A DNA stretch of 64,000 nucleotides. Source: Gilvimarinus gilvus (GTDB lineage Bacteria; Pseudomonadota; Gammaproteobacteria; Pseudomonadales; Cellvibrionaceae). Position 1 is the first letter of the stretch. Each line of letters begins with the position of its first letter. The stretch lies in NCBI RefSeq assembly GCF_030518155.1, contig NZ_JAULRU010000823.1, positions 62,001-126,000 on the forward strand, in the 5' to 3' direction. A program made the position numbers and the translations under genes. Below the pieces are notes generated by a model, which was not told the DNA's origin, did not search any database, and was given only the letters and a program-made list of their open reading frames with translations. Positions 25,829-35,817 of the stretch are shown here, in pieces.

Positions 25829-26842
25829 ATGACACAAGCACTCACTGCCAATGCGGCCAACGATACTCCTGCAGCCGACGCCACCGCGTCCGCCTGTGAC
25901 ACCTTAGCCTGTTTATTAAAAGCGGCCGGAGATCCCCTGCGCCTGCAGATTCTCGCCATACTGGCGCAGAATTCGTTTGGCGTTTCCGAGCTGGCGCGCA
26001 TATTTGACGTGCGCCAATCGGGCATGAGCCACCACCTCAAGCTGCTTACCGCCGCCGGTTTAACCAGCTCGCGTCGCGAGGGCAACTCTATTTATTATCG
26101 GCGCGCCATGGTGCTGCCTGAGCAACCCTACGCGGCCCTGCAATTATCGCTGTTCCAAAGCGTAGACCAGTTATCGAGCGACCCCGCGGTAGCCGGGCAA
26201 TGCCGAGCCATTGCCGAAGAGCGCGCGCAGGCCTCACAACAGTTTTTTGCCGATAACGCCCATAAGTTTCGGGCCCAGCAAGACTTAATCGCCAGCTACT
26301 CAGTGTACGGCGAGCAGGTTGCACAATTGTTAAGCAACACCCCGTTTAGAAGCCGGCATCTGGCACTGGAGGTCGGCCCGGGCCAGGGTGAATTTTTACC
26401 GGCTCTGGCCAAACGCTTTGCTCATGTTGTCGCGCTCGACAGCGCCGAAGCCATGTTGGAACACTCGCGCGAAGCGGCCGCGAAGGCCAAGCTAAACAAT
26501 GTTGAATTTATTCACGGCGACACCAGTTGCCTGCCCCAACATCGGGTACTGGCCGACGGCATTGTGATGAATATGGTGCTGCACCACACCCCATCGCCAG
26601 CGGATATTTTTAAAGATTTAAGCCAGGCACTGACACCCGGCGGCGCCTTAATCGTAACCGAACTGTGCCGCCACGAGCAGGATTGGGCGCGGGAGAACTG
26701 CGGCGACTTATGGCAAGGGTTCGAGCCTGCCGACTTAACCCAGTGGGCCAGTGACGCCGGCCTGGAAGATGGCCAGAGCATGTACATTGCCCTGCGCAAT
26801 GGCTTTCAGGTTCAGCTCAGACAATTTATTAAACAACTTTAA
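25829..26842 (+). CDS. sahR: ArsR-family regulator fused to a SAM-dependent methyltransferase (SahR-type)
   Basis: A 337-residue fusion. Residues about 30-100 form an ArsR winged HTH ([35 protein letters not shown]); about 155-330 are a class I methyltransferase fold with the SAM/SAH motif EVGPGQGEF. The known SahR regulator of Proteobacteria is of this kind, senses SAH and controls metK, ahcY and metF; the same genes follow here. I prefer ATG 25829 because the earlier ATG 25802 lies within the operator and upstream of the expected transcript start. No ribosome site is needed if the message is leaderless. Confidence 0.84.
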   Translation: MTQALTANAANDTPAADATASACDTLACLLKAAGDPLRLQILAILAQNSFGVSELARIFDVRQSGMSHHLKLLTAAGLTSSRREGNSIYYRRAMVLPEQPYAALQLSLFQSVDQLSSDPAVAGQCRAIAEERAQASQQFFADNAHKFRAQQDLIASYSVYGEQVAQLLSNTPFRSRHLALEVGPGQGEFLPALAKRFAHVVALDSAEAMLEHSREAAAKAKLNNVEFIHGDTSCLPQHRVLADGIVMNMVLHHTPSPADIFKDLSQALTPGGALIVTELCRHEQDWARENCGDLWQGFEPADLTQWASDAGLEDGQSMYIALRNGFQVQLRQFIKQL

Positions 26843-26873
26843 CTTTTTAGACACCAGCAGGAGCCAATCAATT

Positions 26874-28028
26874 ATGGCCGAATACGCTCTTTTTACTTCC
26901 GAATCCGTGTCGGAAGGCCACCCCGACAAACTGGCCGATCAGATATCTGACGCGGTACTGGACGCAATTCTGACCGATGACCCGGATGCTCGCGTTGCCG
27001 TAGAAACTCTGGTTAAAACCGGCATGGCGATTGTGGCGGGTGAAGTGCGCACCTCTACCTACGTTGATCTGGAAGATTTGATCCGCCAGGTGATTCTCGA
27101 TATCGGCTACGACAGTTCCGATGTAGGTTTTGACGGCGCCTCTTGCGCCGTGCTGAACGCCATCGGCAAACAGTCCGCAGACATTGCTGTTGGCGTTGAT
27201 GAGGCCGAAGCGAAAGATCAGGGCGCCGGTGATCAGGGCCTGATGTTTGGTTATGCGTCCAACGAAACCGACGTACTAATGCCCGCACCTATTTATTACT
27301 CGCATCGCTTAGTGGAAAAACAGGCCGAGCTGCGCAAAAACGGTACGCTCAATTGGTTGCGCCCGGATGCTAAAAGTCAGGTGACACTGCGCTATGAAAA
27401 CGGCCAACCCGTTGCCATTGATGCGGTGGTATTGTCGACCCAGCACAACCCGGGCATTGCCCTAAAAGATTTGCAAGATGCGGTGCGTGAAGAAATCATT
27501 AAACCGGTTCTGCCGGCCGAGTGGCTGCACGACGAAACCCTGTACCACATTAACCCAACCGGCCAATTTATTATCGGCGGCCCGGTGGGTGACTGTGGCC
27601 TGACCGGCCGTAAAATTATTGTAGACACCTACGGCGGCATGGCGCGTCACGGTGGTGGTGCCTTCTCTGGTAAAGACCCATCCAAGGTTGACCGCTCCGC
27701 CGCTTACGCTGGTCGCTATGTGGCAAAAAATATTGTCGCCGCCGGCCTGGCCGATCGCTGTGAAATTCAGGTGTCTTACGCCATTGGCGTAGCCGAGCCC
27801 ACTTCAATTTCCATTAACACCTTCGGCACCGGCAAACTGCCCGATCAGGAAATTGAAAAATTGGTACACCAACATTTCGACCTGCGCCCCAAAGGCCTGA
27901 TCGCCATGCTCGATCTCAAGCGCCCCATCTACCGCCCCACCGCGGCCTACGGCCACTTTGGGCGGGAATTGCCTGAGTTTACTTGGGAGAGGACGGATAA
28001 AGTTGATGTACTGCGCAAAGCGCTTTAA
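26874..28028 (+). CDS. metK: S-adenosylmethionine synthetase
   Basis: A 384-residue enzyme that makes SAM from methionine and ATP. It shows [29 protein letters not shown] and [19 protein letters not shown]. The start at 26874 has AGGAG ten bases upstream, 31 bases after sahR ends. It heads the methyl-cycle enzymes: MetK makes SAM, AhcY removes the SAH by-product, MetF supplies methyl-THF. Confidence 0.98.
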   Translation: MAEYALFTSESVSEGHPDKLADQISDAVLDAILTDDPDARVAVETLVKTGMAIVAGEVRTSTYVDLEDLIRQVILDIGYDSSDVGFDGASCAVLNAIGKQSADIAVGVDEAEAKDQGAGDQGLMFGYASNETDVLMPAPIYYSHRLVEKQAELRKNGTLNWLRPDAKSQVTLRYENGQPVAIDAVVLSTQHNPGIALKDLQDAVREEIIKPVLPAEWLHDETLYHINPTGQFIIGGPVGDCGLTGRKIIVDTYGGMARHGGGAFSGKDPSKVDRSAAYAGRYVAKNIVAAGLADRCEIQVSYAIGVAEPTSISINTFGTGKLPDQEIEKLVHQHFDLRPKGLIAMLDLKRPIYRPTAAYGHFGRELPEFTWERTDKVDVLRKAL

Positions 28029-28032
28029 TTGG

Positions 28033-28068
28033 AAACGTCAGATGTCTGAAGTCGGAGGTCTGACGTTT
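28033..28068. repeat. GTCTGA-family motifs with a terminator-like inverted repeat after metK
   Basis: AAACGTCAGA (28033-28042) pairs with TCTGACGTTT (28059-28068) around more GTCTGA-like copies. It lies four bases after the metK stop and could reduce transcription into the next gene. Confidence 0.55.
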
Positions 28069-28096
28069 TAGAAAATCGATCACAGGGAGGTGAACG

Positions 28097-28453
28097 ATGA
28101 AAAGAAAATATCAGCAACTTAAAGTTTGGCAGGAATCTATGCTGTTGACGGAAATGGTCTACAAATCGCTCTTAAACTTACCCAGTTCTGAGCGCTTTGG
28201 GCTAGCGGATCAATTGCGTCGGGCGAGCGTCAGCATACCGTCTAATATTGCCGAGGGTGCGGGTCGGGGAAGTGACCGGGAACTTGTAAGATTTTTGCAG
28301 ATTGCAAAGGGCTCCTTGCAAGAACTTGAGACTCAACTGCTGCTTTGCACGCGGTTAAGATTATTGCCAAACACGGATAGCTTGTTGGAAGTAACAAATC
28401 GGGTTTTTGCCCTATTAACGGCATTTATAAACCGACTGAAACAAAACCTTTAA
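28097..28453 (+). CDS. Four-helix-bundle protein of the S23/IVP family
   Basis: A 118-residue helical protein. The motif [38 protein letters not shown] is diagnostic of the S23 (23S rRNA intervening sequence) family, related to the Avd accessory proteins of diversity-generating retroelements. Standalone members are common but unexplained; RNA binding is a possibility. It sits between metK and ahcY and is flanked on both sides by GTCTGA/TCAGAC motif repeats, which suggests insertion as a cassette. AGGGAGG upstream (28084-28090) supports the start. It is not a methyl-cycle gene by family. Confidence 0.87.
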   Translation: MKRKYQQLKVWQESMLLTEMVYKSLLNLPSSERFGLADQLRRASVSIPSNIAEGAGRGSDRELVRFLQIAKGSLQELETQLLLCTRLRLLPNTDSLLEVTNRVFALLTAFINRLKQNL

Positions 28454-28457
28454 TGCA

Positions 28458-28484
28458 TCTGACGTCCGACATCAGACGTCCGAC
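28458..28484. repeat. GTCTGA-family motifs before ahcY
   Basis: TCTGACGTCCGAC-type and TCAGACGTC copies directly downstream of the S23-type gene, mirroring the motifs at 28033-28068 on its other side. They lie within the 50-base gap before ahcY. Confidence 0.55.
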
Positions 28485-28503
28485 TCAATCGACCGAGGAC
28501 ACT

Positions 28504-29907
28504 ATGACTGCAATCGAGAATTCCTTCACCGACTACAAAGTCGCCGCCAAAACCGCGGAAGACTTTCAACAACTGGCCGCGTGGGGCCGCCTTGAAATTG
28601 ATATTGCCGAGGGTGAGATGCCGGCACTGATGGCGCTGCGCACTGAGTACGCCGATTCTCAGCCATTGGCTGGCGCTAAGATTATGGGCTGTATTCACAT
28701 GACCATTCAAACCGCCGTGCTGATCGAAACCTTGATCGCACTAGGCGCTGAAGTACGCTGGTCTTCGTGCAATATTTTCTCAACTCAGGATCACGCCGCT
28801 GCGGCAATTGCTGCGGCCGGCATTCCTGTATTTGCCTGGAAAGGCGAAACCGAAGAAGAGTTTTGGTGGTGTATTGAACAGACCATTCTAAAAGATGGCG
28901 AAGTTTGGGATGCCAACATTATTTTGGACGATGGCGGTGATCTGACTCAATTGGCCCATGAAAAGTACCCGGCACTGCTGGACAACATTCATGGCATCAG
29001 CGAAGAGACCACCACGGGCGTGCACCGCTTGCTGGATATGATGAAAAAGGGCACTCTGAAAGTACCTGCCATCAACGTTAACGACGCGGTCACCAAAAGC
29101 AAGAACGACAACAAGTACGGCTGTCGCCACAGCTTAAACGATGCCATCAAGCGCGGCACCGACCACTTGCTTTCAGGCAAGAAAGCCTTGGTTATTGGTT
29201 ACGGTGATGTCGGTAAAGGCTCCGCACTGTCGCTGCGTCAGGAAGGCATGATTGTAAAAGTTACCGAGATCGATCCGATCTGTGCCATGCAAGCGTGCAT
29301 GGATGGCTTTGAAGTGGTATCCCCTTACCAAAACGGTATTAATACAGGCGCGGCCGCCGACGTAAACTCCGACGTATTGGGCAACACGGATTTGCTGGTG
29401 ACCACTACCGGTAACATTAACGTCTGCGACTCAGCCATGCTACAGGCTCTGAAAAGCGGCGCCGTGGTTTGTAACATTGGCCACTTCGACAATGAAATTG
29501 ATACCGCCTACATGCGCGAAAATTGGGAGTGGCAAGAAGTTAAGCCACAAGTTCACAAGGTGTACCGTGACCGCGCCAGCAACGACCACTTGATTCTGCT
29601 GTCCGAGGGTCGTCTGGTAAATCTGGGCAACGCCACCGGCCACCCGTCACGCATCATGGATGGCTCTTTTGCCAACCAGGTACTGGCGCAAATTTATCTG
29701 TACGAACGCAAGTTCGCCGACATGCCAGCGGCCGACAAACCCAACAATATTTACGTGAAAGTACTGCCGAAAAAGCTGGACGAAGAAGTCGCCCGCCACA
29801 TGGTGGAAGGCTTTGGTGGCGTAATCACCAAACTGCGTGACGACCAGGCGGAATACATCGGCGTTGCAGTAGAAGGCCCGTTCAAGCCTGAGAGTTATAA
29901 ATACTAA
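28504..29907 (+). CDS. ahcY: Adenosylhomocysteinase (SAH hydrolase)
   Basis: A 467-residue NAD-dependent enzyme that splits SAH into adenosine and homocysteine. It shows [20 protein letters not shown], the NAD site [15 protein letters not shown], and the C-terminal KPESYKY. GAGGA lies four bases before the ATG. It lies 50 bases downstream of the S23-type gene in the SahR-type operon. In Pseudomonas, ahcY and metF sit elsewhere from metK; here they have come together. Confidence 0.97.
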   Translation: MTAIENSFTDYKVAAKTAEDFQQLAAWGRLEIDIAEGEMPALMALRTEYADSQPLAGAKIMGCIHMTIQTAVLIETLIALGAEVRWSSCNIFSTQDHAAAAIAAAGIPVFAWKGETEEEFWWCIEQTILKDGEVWDANIILDDGGDLTQLAHEKYPALLDNIHGISEETTTGVHRLLDMMKKGTLKVPAINVNDAVTKSKNDNKYGCRHSLNDAIKRGTDHLLSGKKALVIGYGDVGKGSALSLRQEGMIVKVTEIDPICAMQACMDGFEVVSPYQNGINTGAAADVNSDVLGNTDLLVTTTGNINVCDSAMLQALKSGAVVCNIGHFDNEIDTAYMRENWEWQEVKPQVHKVYRDRASNDHLILLSEGRLVNLGNATGHPSRIMDGSFANQVLAQIYLYERKFADMPAADKPNNIYVKVLPKKLDEEVARHMVEGFGGVITKLRDDQAEYIGVAVEGPFKPESYKY

Positions 29908-29998
29908 ACGGAAAATGGTAGACGGGTTACGGTTGACGAAGCCTTTTTCGTTCTCCACACACCGTTCCCCGTTCTCCTCCTTCCGATAGGAATTGATT

Positions 29999-30844
29999 AT
30001 GAGTGAAGATACATTACGGTTGAGCTTTGAGTTCTTCCCGCCCAAAACCGAAGAAGGCAAGACCAAGTTAACGGCGGTGCGCGAAAAGCTGGCTGTATTT
30101 GCGCCGGACTTTTTCTCAGTGACGTATGGCGCAGGCGGCTCTACTCGCGACAACACTAAGAATCTGGTTACCCAGTTTAATGCCTTGGGAACCTCGGTGG
30201 CGCCTCACCTTTCATTCGGTGGCGACGATGAGGCAACCATCAAGGAGCTTATTGAGGAGTACCGCACTGCGGGCATTGAGCGCATTGTCGCCCTGCGTGG
30301 TGACATGCCATCGGGCGTTGGCGGCTCTTACCAGTTGGTGTACGCTAATGAATTGGTGGCATTTATTCGCCAACACTTTGGCGATGCGTTTGAACTTGAA
30401 GTGGCCGCCTACCCTGAAATTCATCCTCAGGCGAAAAGCTATGACGATGATGTGCGCTACTTAAAAGGAAAATTCGATGCAGGCGCGGATAATGCCATTA
30501 CGCAGTACTTCTATAATCCAGATGCCTACTTCTATTTTATGGATGCCTGCGCCAAAATCGGCATTGAGAACCCAATTTACCCGGGCATTATGCCTATTAT
30601 TAACTATCGCAACTTAACGCGTTTTTCAGACAGTTGTGGCGCGGATATTCCGCGCTGGTTGCGTCGTCGCCTGGAGAGCTTTGAGCACGACCCGGAAGCC
30701 CTGCGCGACTTTGGCGAAGAGGTGGTAACCGAGCTGTGTGAAACTCTGCTTGAAGGAGGTGCACCTGGGTTGCACTTCTACACCATGAACCAGTCTGAAC
30801 CGGTTGCCAGCATTGTGCGCAATTTGGGGCTGGATGATCTTTAA
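29999..30844 (+). CDS. metF: 5,10-methylenetetrahydrofolate reductase
   Basis: A 281-residue flavoprotein that makes 5-methyl-THF for methionine synthesis. It shows SFEFFPPKTEEG, FFSVTYGAGGSTR, ALRGDMPSG and NPIYPGIMPI. AGGA lies seven bases before ATG 29999; an in-frame TTG at 29993 is poorly placed. It follows ahcY after about 90 bases that hold GGTTGACG/CCGTTCCCCG-type short motifs. Confidence 0.96.
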   Translation: MSEDTLRLSFEFFPPKTEEGKTKLTAVREKLAVFAPDFFSVTYGAGGSTRDNTKNLVTQFNALGTSVAPHLSFGGDDEATIKELIEEYRTAGIERIVALRGDMPSGVGGSYQLVYANELVAFIRQHFGDAFELEVAAYPEIHPQAKSYDDDVRYLKGKFDAGADNAITQYFYNPDAYFYFMDACAKIGIENPIYPGIMPIINYRNLTRFSDSCGADIPRWLRRRLESFEHDPEALRDFGEEVVTELCETLLEGGAPGLHFYTMNQSEPVASIVRNLGLDDL

Positions 30845-30857
30845 GAGGTATACATCA

Positions 30858-31172
30858 ATGCGTTCGTTATTGTTACTGTGTTCTGCCGCCGCCTTCAGTG
30901 GGGCCTGCACTTGGGTGGAGCTTGAGCCTGAAGCACAGCAAATTGCGCTGGCCACGGCTGAGGATATCACCGACTGCGAGCGCTTGAGTCACGTATCCGC
31001 CAAGGTTCTTGATGGCGTTGGCTTTATCGACCGCAGCGAAGAAAAAATGGCCAATGAGCTAACCACCATCGCCCGCAACGAAGCTGCACGCTTGGGCGGA
31101 GACACAATAGTACCGGCCTCCGATATTGTCGAAGGCCGTCAGCACTTCAGCGTATTTGTCTGCAACGACTAG
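30858..31172 (+). CDS. DUF4156-type lipoprotein
   Basis: A 104-residue protein with a lipobox FSGAC (Cys17) after a short hydrophobic leader. The rest is the DUF4156 pattern, with two further Cys (ITDCERL and FVCND) and GGDTIV. It would be anchored in the envelope; no role is known. It starts 13 bases after metF with GAGG upstream, so it is the last gene of the operon. Confidence 0.75.
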   Translation: MRSLLLLCSAAAFSGACTWVELEPEAQQIALATAEDITDCERLSHVSAKVLDGVGFIDRSEEKMANELTTIARNEAARLGGDTIVPASDIVEGRQHFSVFVCND

Positions 31173-31232
31173 CTCATTTGCTTGCTTTGTAACAAATATG
31201 TCATGTACTCGGTATAGGTTGCAGGGAGTTTA

Positions 31233-33320
31233 ATGAAGCATCTAGACAGAGGTAGTAACGTGTCCGAGCAGTTTTTTAACCGGGAACTCAGCCTGCTGGA
31301 ATTCAACCGGCGGGTACTGTATCAGGCCTACGACAAGAGCCTCCCCCTGTTAGAGCGGCTGCGCTTTCTCTGTATATTTTCCACCAACCAGGACGAGTTT
31401 TTTGAAGTTCGGGTTGGTGGCCTGGTGCAAATGTTGGAAGTTGGCACCAGCGCAATCCCCCCTGACGGTCTCACCCACGGCGAGAACCTCGCCGCGATTG
31501 GTGATATATGCCACCAGCTCGTGGACGAGCAATACGCTCTGTTTAATGACGAAATTCTGCCAATGCTCGGCGAGCACGGTATGCATATCGTCCGCCGTGA
31601 AGACTGGAGCAGCGATCAAAAAACCTACTTGCGCGAGTATTTTGAAACCGAAGTTTTGCCACTGCTCAGCCCCATTGGGCTAGACCCGGCGCACCCCTTT
31701 CCACGCATTATGAACAAGTCGCTTAACTTTATTGTTAAGCTCGATGGCAAAGACGCCTTCGGACGCAGCTCTGGTCGCGCTATTGTGCAGGTGCCGCGTT
31801 CGCTCCCCAATATGATTGAGCTGCCCAACGACGTAGCGAAAAATGGGCGCGAGTTTGTCTTTATGTCATCCATTATTCACTATTTTATGGGCGACATTTT
31901 CGTTGGCATGGTGGTTCAGGATTGCGTTCAGTTTCGCTTAACCCGCAACTCGGATATCTTTCTCGACGAAGAAGAAGCCGATGATTTACTTCGCGCCATG
32001 CAAGGTGAATTGGTTTATCGTCAGTATGGCGACGAAGTTCGCCTGGAGCTGACCGGCACCTGCCCTCAGGACATTGAAAACTTTCTGCTTGAACGCTGCG
32101 AAATTCATCAGCGCGACCTCTACAAAGTGAATGGACCGGTTAACCTGAATCGCCTTTCCGATTTGTTTGACCTGGTACAAGACACGGATTTGTTTTTTCC
32201 GCCGTTTGTGCAATCTATGCCCAAACTACCCAAGAAAGCGGACAATTATTTCGATGCCCTGAAGAAGAACGACATACTGCTGCATCACCCGTTCGATTCA
32301 TTTCAGGCCGTAGTCGATTTTCTGCGCGAAGCAGCAATGGATCCGGACGTTTTGGCCATCAAACAAACACTGTATCGAACCGGGTCCAATTCTCCGGTGG
32401 TAGACGCACTGGTTGCTGCAGCGAAAGCCGGCAAGGAAGTCACTGCTATTGTAGAGCTGCGCGCCCGTTTTGATGAAGAGCAAAACGTCGCGCTGGCGGA
32501 ACGCTTACAGCGCTACGGTATTCATGTTATTTACGGCGTGGTGGGTTATAAAACACATGCCAAGATGCTGCTGGTCGCGCGCCGCGAGCAGAAAAAGCTG
32601 GCCTATTACGTACACTTAGGTACGGGGAACTACCACCCGAAAACCTCCAAGTTGTACACCGACTACGGCCTAATGACTTCTGACACAAACATTTGCGCAG
32701 ACGTTTACCGGATTTTCCTGCAGCTCTCGAGTATGGGCAAAGCCTCGAAGATGAATGAGCTGCTGTATGCTCCTTTCACGTTGCACAAAGCAATGATCAA
32801 GCATATTCACCAGGAAATAGAAAATGCGAACAACGGGCTACCGGCTCGCATTGTCGCAAAGATGAACTCGCTGTACGAAGATCAATTAGTACTGGCCTTA
32901 TACGATGCCTCTAATGCCGGCGTTAAAGTGGATTTAGTTGTGCGCGGTGTTTGTCAATTGCGCCCCGGAATAGCGGGCCAATCGGAAAACATTCATGTTC
33001 GCTCCATTGTCGGCCGCTTCTTGGAGCACTCGCGAGTCTTTTGTTTTGAAAATGGCGGCACGCCTATCGTTTACTGCTCTAGCGCCGACTGGATGATTCG
33101 CAATATGTTTCACCGGGTAGAGACCTGCTTCCCGGTGAAATCGAAAAAAATCCGCGAACAGATGATCAACGATTTGGAGTTATACCTTGCGGACAATACT
33201 CACGCCTGGGTGCTCCACAGCGACGGACACTATGAAAAGCTCGCCCCCGCTGACGGCGAAGAAACCATCGACGCTCAGGGCACGCTGCTCACTCAGTGGG
33301 CGACCGGGAATAACCTTTAA
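31233..33320 (+). CDS. ppk1: Polyphosphate kinase 1
   Basis: A 695-residue PPK1 that makes polyphosphate from ATP. It has the N-terminal helical domain (FNRELSLLEFNRRVL), ATP-binding middle, and the phospholipase D-like halves with the autophosphorylated His461 (VHLGTGNYHPKT). The second active His appears in FLEHSRV. GGGAG five bases upstream of ATG 31233 supports the start. It is convergent with ppx, the enzyme that breaks the polymer down, as in Pseudomonas. Confidence 0.97.
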   Translation: MKHLDRGSNVSEQFFNRELSLLEFNRRVLYQAYDKSLPLLERLRFLCIFSTNQDEFFEVRVGGLVQMLEVGTSAIPPDGLTHGENLAAIGDICHQLVDEQYALFNDEILPMLGEHGMHIVRREDWSSDQKTYLREYFETEVLPLLSPIGLDPAHPFPRIMNKSLNFIVKLDGKDAFGRSSGRAIVQVPRSLPNMIELPNDVAKNGREFVFMSSIIHYFMGDIFVGMVVQDCVQFRLTRNSDIFLDEEEADDLLRAMQGELVYRQYGDEVRLELTGTCPQDIENFLLERCEIHQRDLYKVNGPVNLNRLSDLFDLVQDTDLFFPPFVQSMPKLPKKADNYFDALKKNDILLHHPFDSFQAVVDFLREAAMDPDVLAIKQTLYRTGSNSPVVDALVAAAKAGKEVTAIVELRARFDEEQNVALAERLQRYGIHVIYGVVGYKTHAKMLLVARREQKKLAYYVHLGTGNYHPKTSKLYTDYGLMTSDTNICADVYRIFLQLSSMGKASKMNELLYAPFTLHKAMIKHIHQEIENANNGLPARIVAKMNSLYEDQLVLALYDASNAGVKVDLVVRGVCQLRPGIAGQSENIHVRSIVGRFLEHSRVFCFENGGTPIVYCSSADWMIRNMFHRVETCFPVKSKKIREQMINDLELYLADNTHAWVLHSDGHYEKLAPADGEETIDAQGTLLTQWATGNNL

Positions 33321-33347
33321 CATAACGGTGCTCCCTGCCATCGCTCA

Positions 33348-34856
33348 TTATTCTTCGGTTGGTATGATCATTGTGTAACCGGCGTTTTTGAGGTGCCCTA
33401 CCTCGGACTCAAGGTCGGCCATGGTGAGTGGATTTTGCTCTAGCCATTCGTGTGCCACCTTCAACTCTATACACTTCCCGTCAACGGATACTTCCAGTCC
33501 CTCTGGCAGCGAATGCCTCTTGGTTCGATTAAATATGTGCCCAAGTCTCAGCAAAATGGCCAATGGGATGAGCTCAGTGCCGACATCAACAAAATGCTTT
33601 TCGCGCAAGCTTTTACGATGACAGCGTACCAGCGCCGCCAGCTGCGCTTGCTCGGCGCGCGAGCACCCGGCAATATCGACGTTCTCTACAATATAGGCGC
33701 TGTGTTTATGGTAATCACTGTGAGCGATATCTAAACCGACCGGATACAGGTACGCGGCCCAGCGCAACAACTTGTCGGCATCGCTGATTCCGAGCGCCCA
33801 GGACTCAGCCACCTGGTGTAGCAGTGTTTGCGCCATAACCGCGACGCGTTCGGCTTTTGCCATATTGACATGAAAACGCCTCGCCAACGCCTGCACACTT
33901 TGTTCGCGAATATCGTGATCTTCCAACCGGCCCTTTAAGTCGAACAACAAGCCCTCGCGCAACGCCCAATCAGCGGCATACATAGACTCGATATGCAGGT
34001 TTTCGAACAGCGCGGTAAGCACAATTGCCCCACCTAAAAAAACGGGCTGGCGATCCTCGGAAACACCAGCGAGAGGGATATCGGTAGCGCCGTGCTTAAC
34101 GTAATGTTTAAGAATTTTTTCCAGCGACTTAAGCGTAATTTCACCGTCGCTCCAGCCGGCCTGTAGACAGACACTGGCAACGGCCTTAATCGTGCCCGAT
34201 GCGCCGAGCGCCTCTTGCCAGGAGTGCTCACTGTAGCTGTCAGCGACGGGCGCTATTTCTTGTCCGGCGGCAATACGAGCTTTCTTGATCGCTTTTTCGG
34301 TGACTTTTCCATCGGCAAAAAAGCGCTTGGTCATAGCCACGCAGCCCATACTCAAGCTTTCTTTTACCCGCGGCTCCATTCCCTGACCAAAAATCACCTC
34401 GGTACTACCGCCACCAATATCCATCACTAAGCGAGTTTTATCGCCGGGAGCGATGCAGTGCGCCACCCCCAGATAAATCAGACGCGCTTCTTCCTCACCA
34501 GAAATAATTTCTACAGGGTGACCCAACTTTTGCTTTGCGAGGGCCAGAAATTCACGGGAGTTATTTATCGAACGCAGCGTTTTGGTACCCACCGTACGTA
34601 CACTTCCAGAGGGGAAGTTACGCAGCCGCTCACCAAAGCGCTCCAGACACGCCAGTGCGCGCTCCTGGACTTCGGGATTAAGGCTTCCGTCTTTTTCCAA
34701 CCCCCAACCCATACGCACCGGCTCTCGCAGCCTGTCGAGCAAGGTAAGTTGTTGGTTTTCCCAGCGGGCAATAATTAAGTGAAAGCTGTTTGATCCCAAA
34801 TCAATAGCCGCAATATGGCTATTTTCTTTTGAGAGTATCCGCGAGAGGTTAAACAT
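33348..34856 (-). CDS. ppx: Exopolyphosphatase (Ppx/GppA)
   Basis: A 502-residue ASKHA-fold enzyme that removes phosphate from polyphosphate ends or hydrolyses pppGpp. It shows IDLGSNSFHLIIARW, the catalytic Glu region ISGEEEARL and DIGGGSTEVIFG, and a helical HD-like C-terminal part. Only 27 bases separate its end from ppk1; no clear terminator lies there. Confidence 0.95.
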   Translation of the reverse strand: MFNLSRILSKENSHIAAIDLGSNSFHLIIARWENQQLTLLDRLREPVRMGWGLEKDGSLNPEVQERALACLERFGERLRNFPSGSVRTVGTKTLRSINNSREFLALAKQKLGHPVEIISGEEEARLIYLGVAHCIAPGDKTRLVMDIGGGSTEVIFGQGMEPRVKESLSMGCVAMTKRFFADGKVTEKAIKKARIAAGQEIAPVADSYSEHSWQEALGASGTIKAVASVCLQAGWSDGEITLKSLEKILKHYVKHGATDIPLAGVSEDRQPVFLGGAIVLTALFENLHIESMYAADWALREGLLFDLKGRLEDHDIREQSVQALARRFHVNMAKAERVAVMAQTLLHQVAESWALGISDADKLLRWAAYLYPVGLDIAHSDYHKHSAYIVENVDIAGCSRAEQAQLAALVRCHRKSLREKHFVDVGTELIPLAILLRLGHIFNRTKRHSLPEGLEVSVDGKCIELKVAHEWLEQNPLTMADLESEVGHLKNAGYTMIIPTEE

Positions 34857-34965
34857 AGTGATAGCGCTCCATTATTGCGCGATTTATTCTGAATACTACC
34901 CCTTAAGCCGCGGCTTAACAAAGCAACGCGGAGAATTTATCAACAAGAAAAATACGGCTGGCACA

Positions 34966-34987
34966 AAAAAGCCCGCAGTTGCGGGCT
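34966..34987 (-). terminator. secB operon terminator
   Basis: Stem AGCCCGCA/TGCGGGCT with a two-base loop, followed on the minus strand by TTTTTT, 28 bases after the secB stop. Confidence 0.88.
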
Positions 34988-35014
34988 CTTTGCAAACGTC
35001 TGAACAGGGGGTGC

Positions 35015-35524
35015 CTAAGCATCCGCCGTTGCACCAGTCTGCTGCCTTTGCTGAGCTTCGGAAACAGCCTGCGCAAAAACCGCATCAAAGTTAATCGGTG
35101 GCAAATTGATCGGAGAAAACCCGCCGCGATTCAAAATACTGTCGATGGCCTCACGTGCGTACGGAAACAATATATTCGGACAATTGGCGTTTATTATCTG
35201 AGCAATAGCCTGATTAGGCATATTGGCAATTTCAAATACGCCGGCCTGTTTTACTTCCACCAAAAATACCGCGCGCTCATCAACGGTTGCGGTAATCGTT
35301 AAAAACAGCACCACTTCGTGGTGAGTATCGTTCACCTTATTGACTTGCACATTGAGCTCTTGATTAACCTTTGGTGCCTTAGTTTGGCTATAACCTTCCA
35401 GTCCCATTGGCGTCTCAAAAGAGAGGTCCTTCAGGTAAATGCGCTTAATGGCGAACGACGGCTCCGCACCTTCGTTGCCAGCTGCCTGAGTATTTTCTTC
35501 TGCGGGGGTGTTTTCTTCTGACAT
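35015..35524 (-). CDS. secB: Protein-export chaperone SecB
   Basis: A 169-residue SecB. The core matches the family (FAIKRIYLKDLSFETP, VNKVNDTHHEVVLFLTITA, ANCPNILFPYAREAIDSI, INLPPINFDAVF). It holds precursors unfolded and delivers them to SecA. The tails are longer and Gln/Ala-rich. It is last in the rhodanese-grxC-secB unit. Confidence 0.97.
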   Translation of the reverse strand: MSEENTPAEENTQAAGNEGAEPSFAIKRIYLKDLSFETPMGLEGYSQTKAPKVNQELNVQVNKVNDTHHEVVLFLTITATVDERAVFLVEVKQAGVFEIANMPNQAIAQIINANCPNILFPYAREAIDSILNRGGFSPINLPPINFDAVFAQAVSEAQQRQQTGATADA

Positions 35525-35552
35525 AATATTTGTCTCTACAATCTGTGTTTAG

Positions 35553-35810
35553 TTATTCAGCAGCCAGCAAGGCGTCGAGCTCACCGCGCTTATCCAGCGC
35601 CCACAAATCGGTAAATCCACCGACATGTCGGTTACCAATCCAAATTTGTGGCACGGTGTGACGCCCACTGTCTGCCATCATTTTTTGGCGCAGGTGTGGT
35701 TCACGATCGACCCGCATCTCCTTAACCGCAACGCCCTTAGCATCAAGCAGTCGCTTGGCATTTACGCAGTACGGGCAGATGGCCGTTGTGTACATCACTA
35801 CCTGACTCAC
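35553..35810 (-). CDS. grxC: Glutaredoxin 3
   Basis: An 85-residue dithiol glutaredoxin with CPYC at residues 12-15, the cis-Pro segment TVPQIWIGNRHVGG and the usual length. It reduces disulfides with glutathione. It starts seven bases after the rhodanese gene and ends 28 bases before secB starts. Confidence 0.96.
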   Translation of the reverse strand: MSQVVMYTTAICPYCVNAKRLLDAKGVAVKEMRVDREPHLRQKMMADSGRHTVPQIWIGNRHVGGFTDLWALDKRGELDALLAAE

Positions 35811-35817
35811 AATTCGC

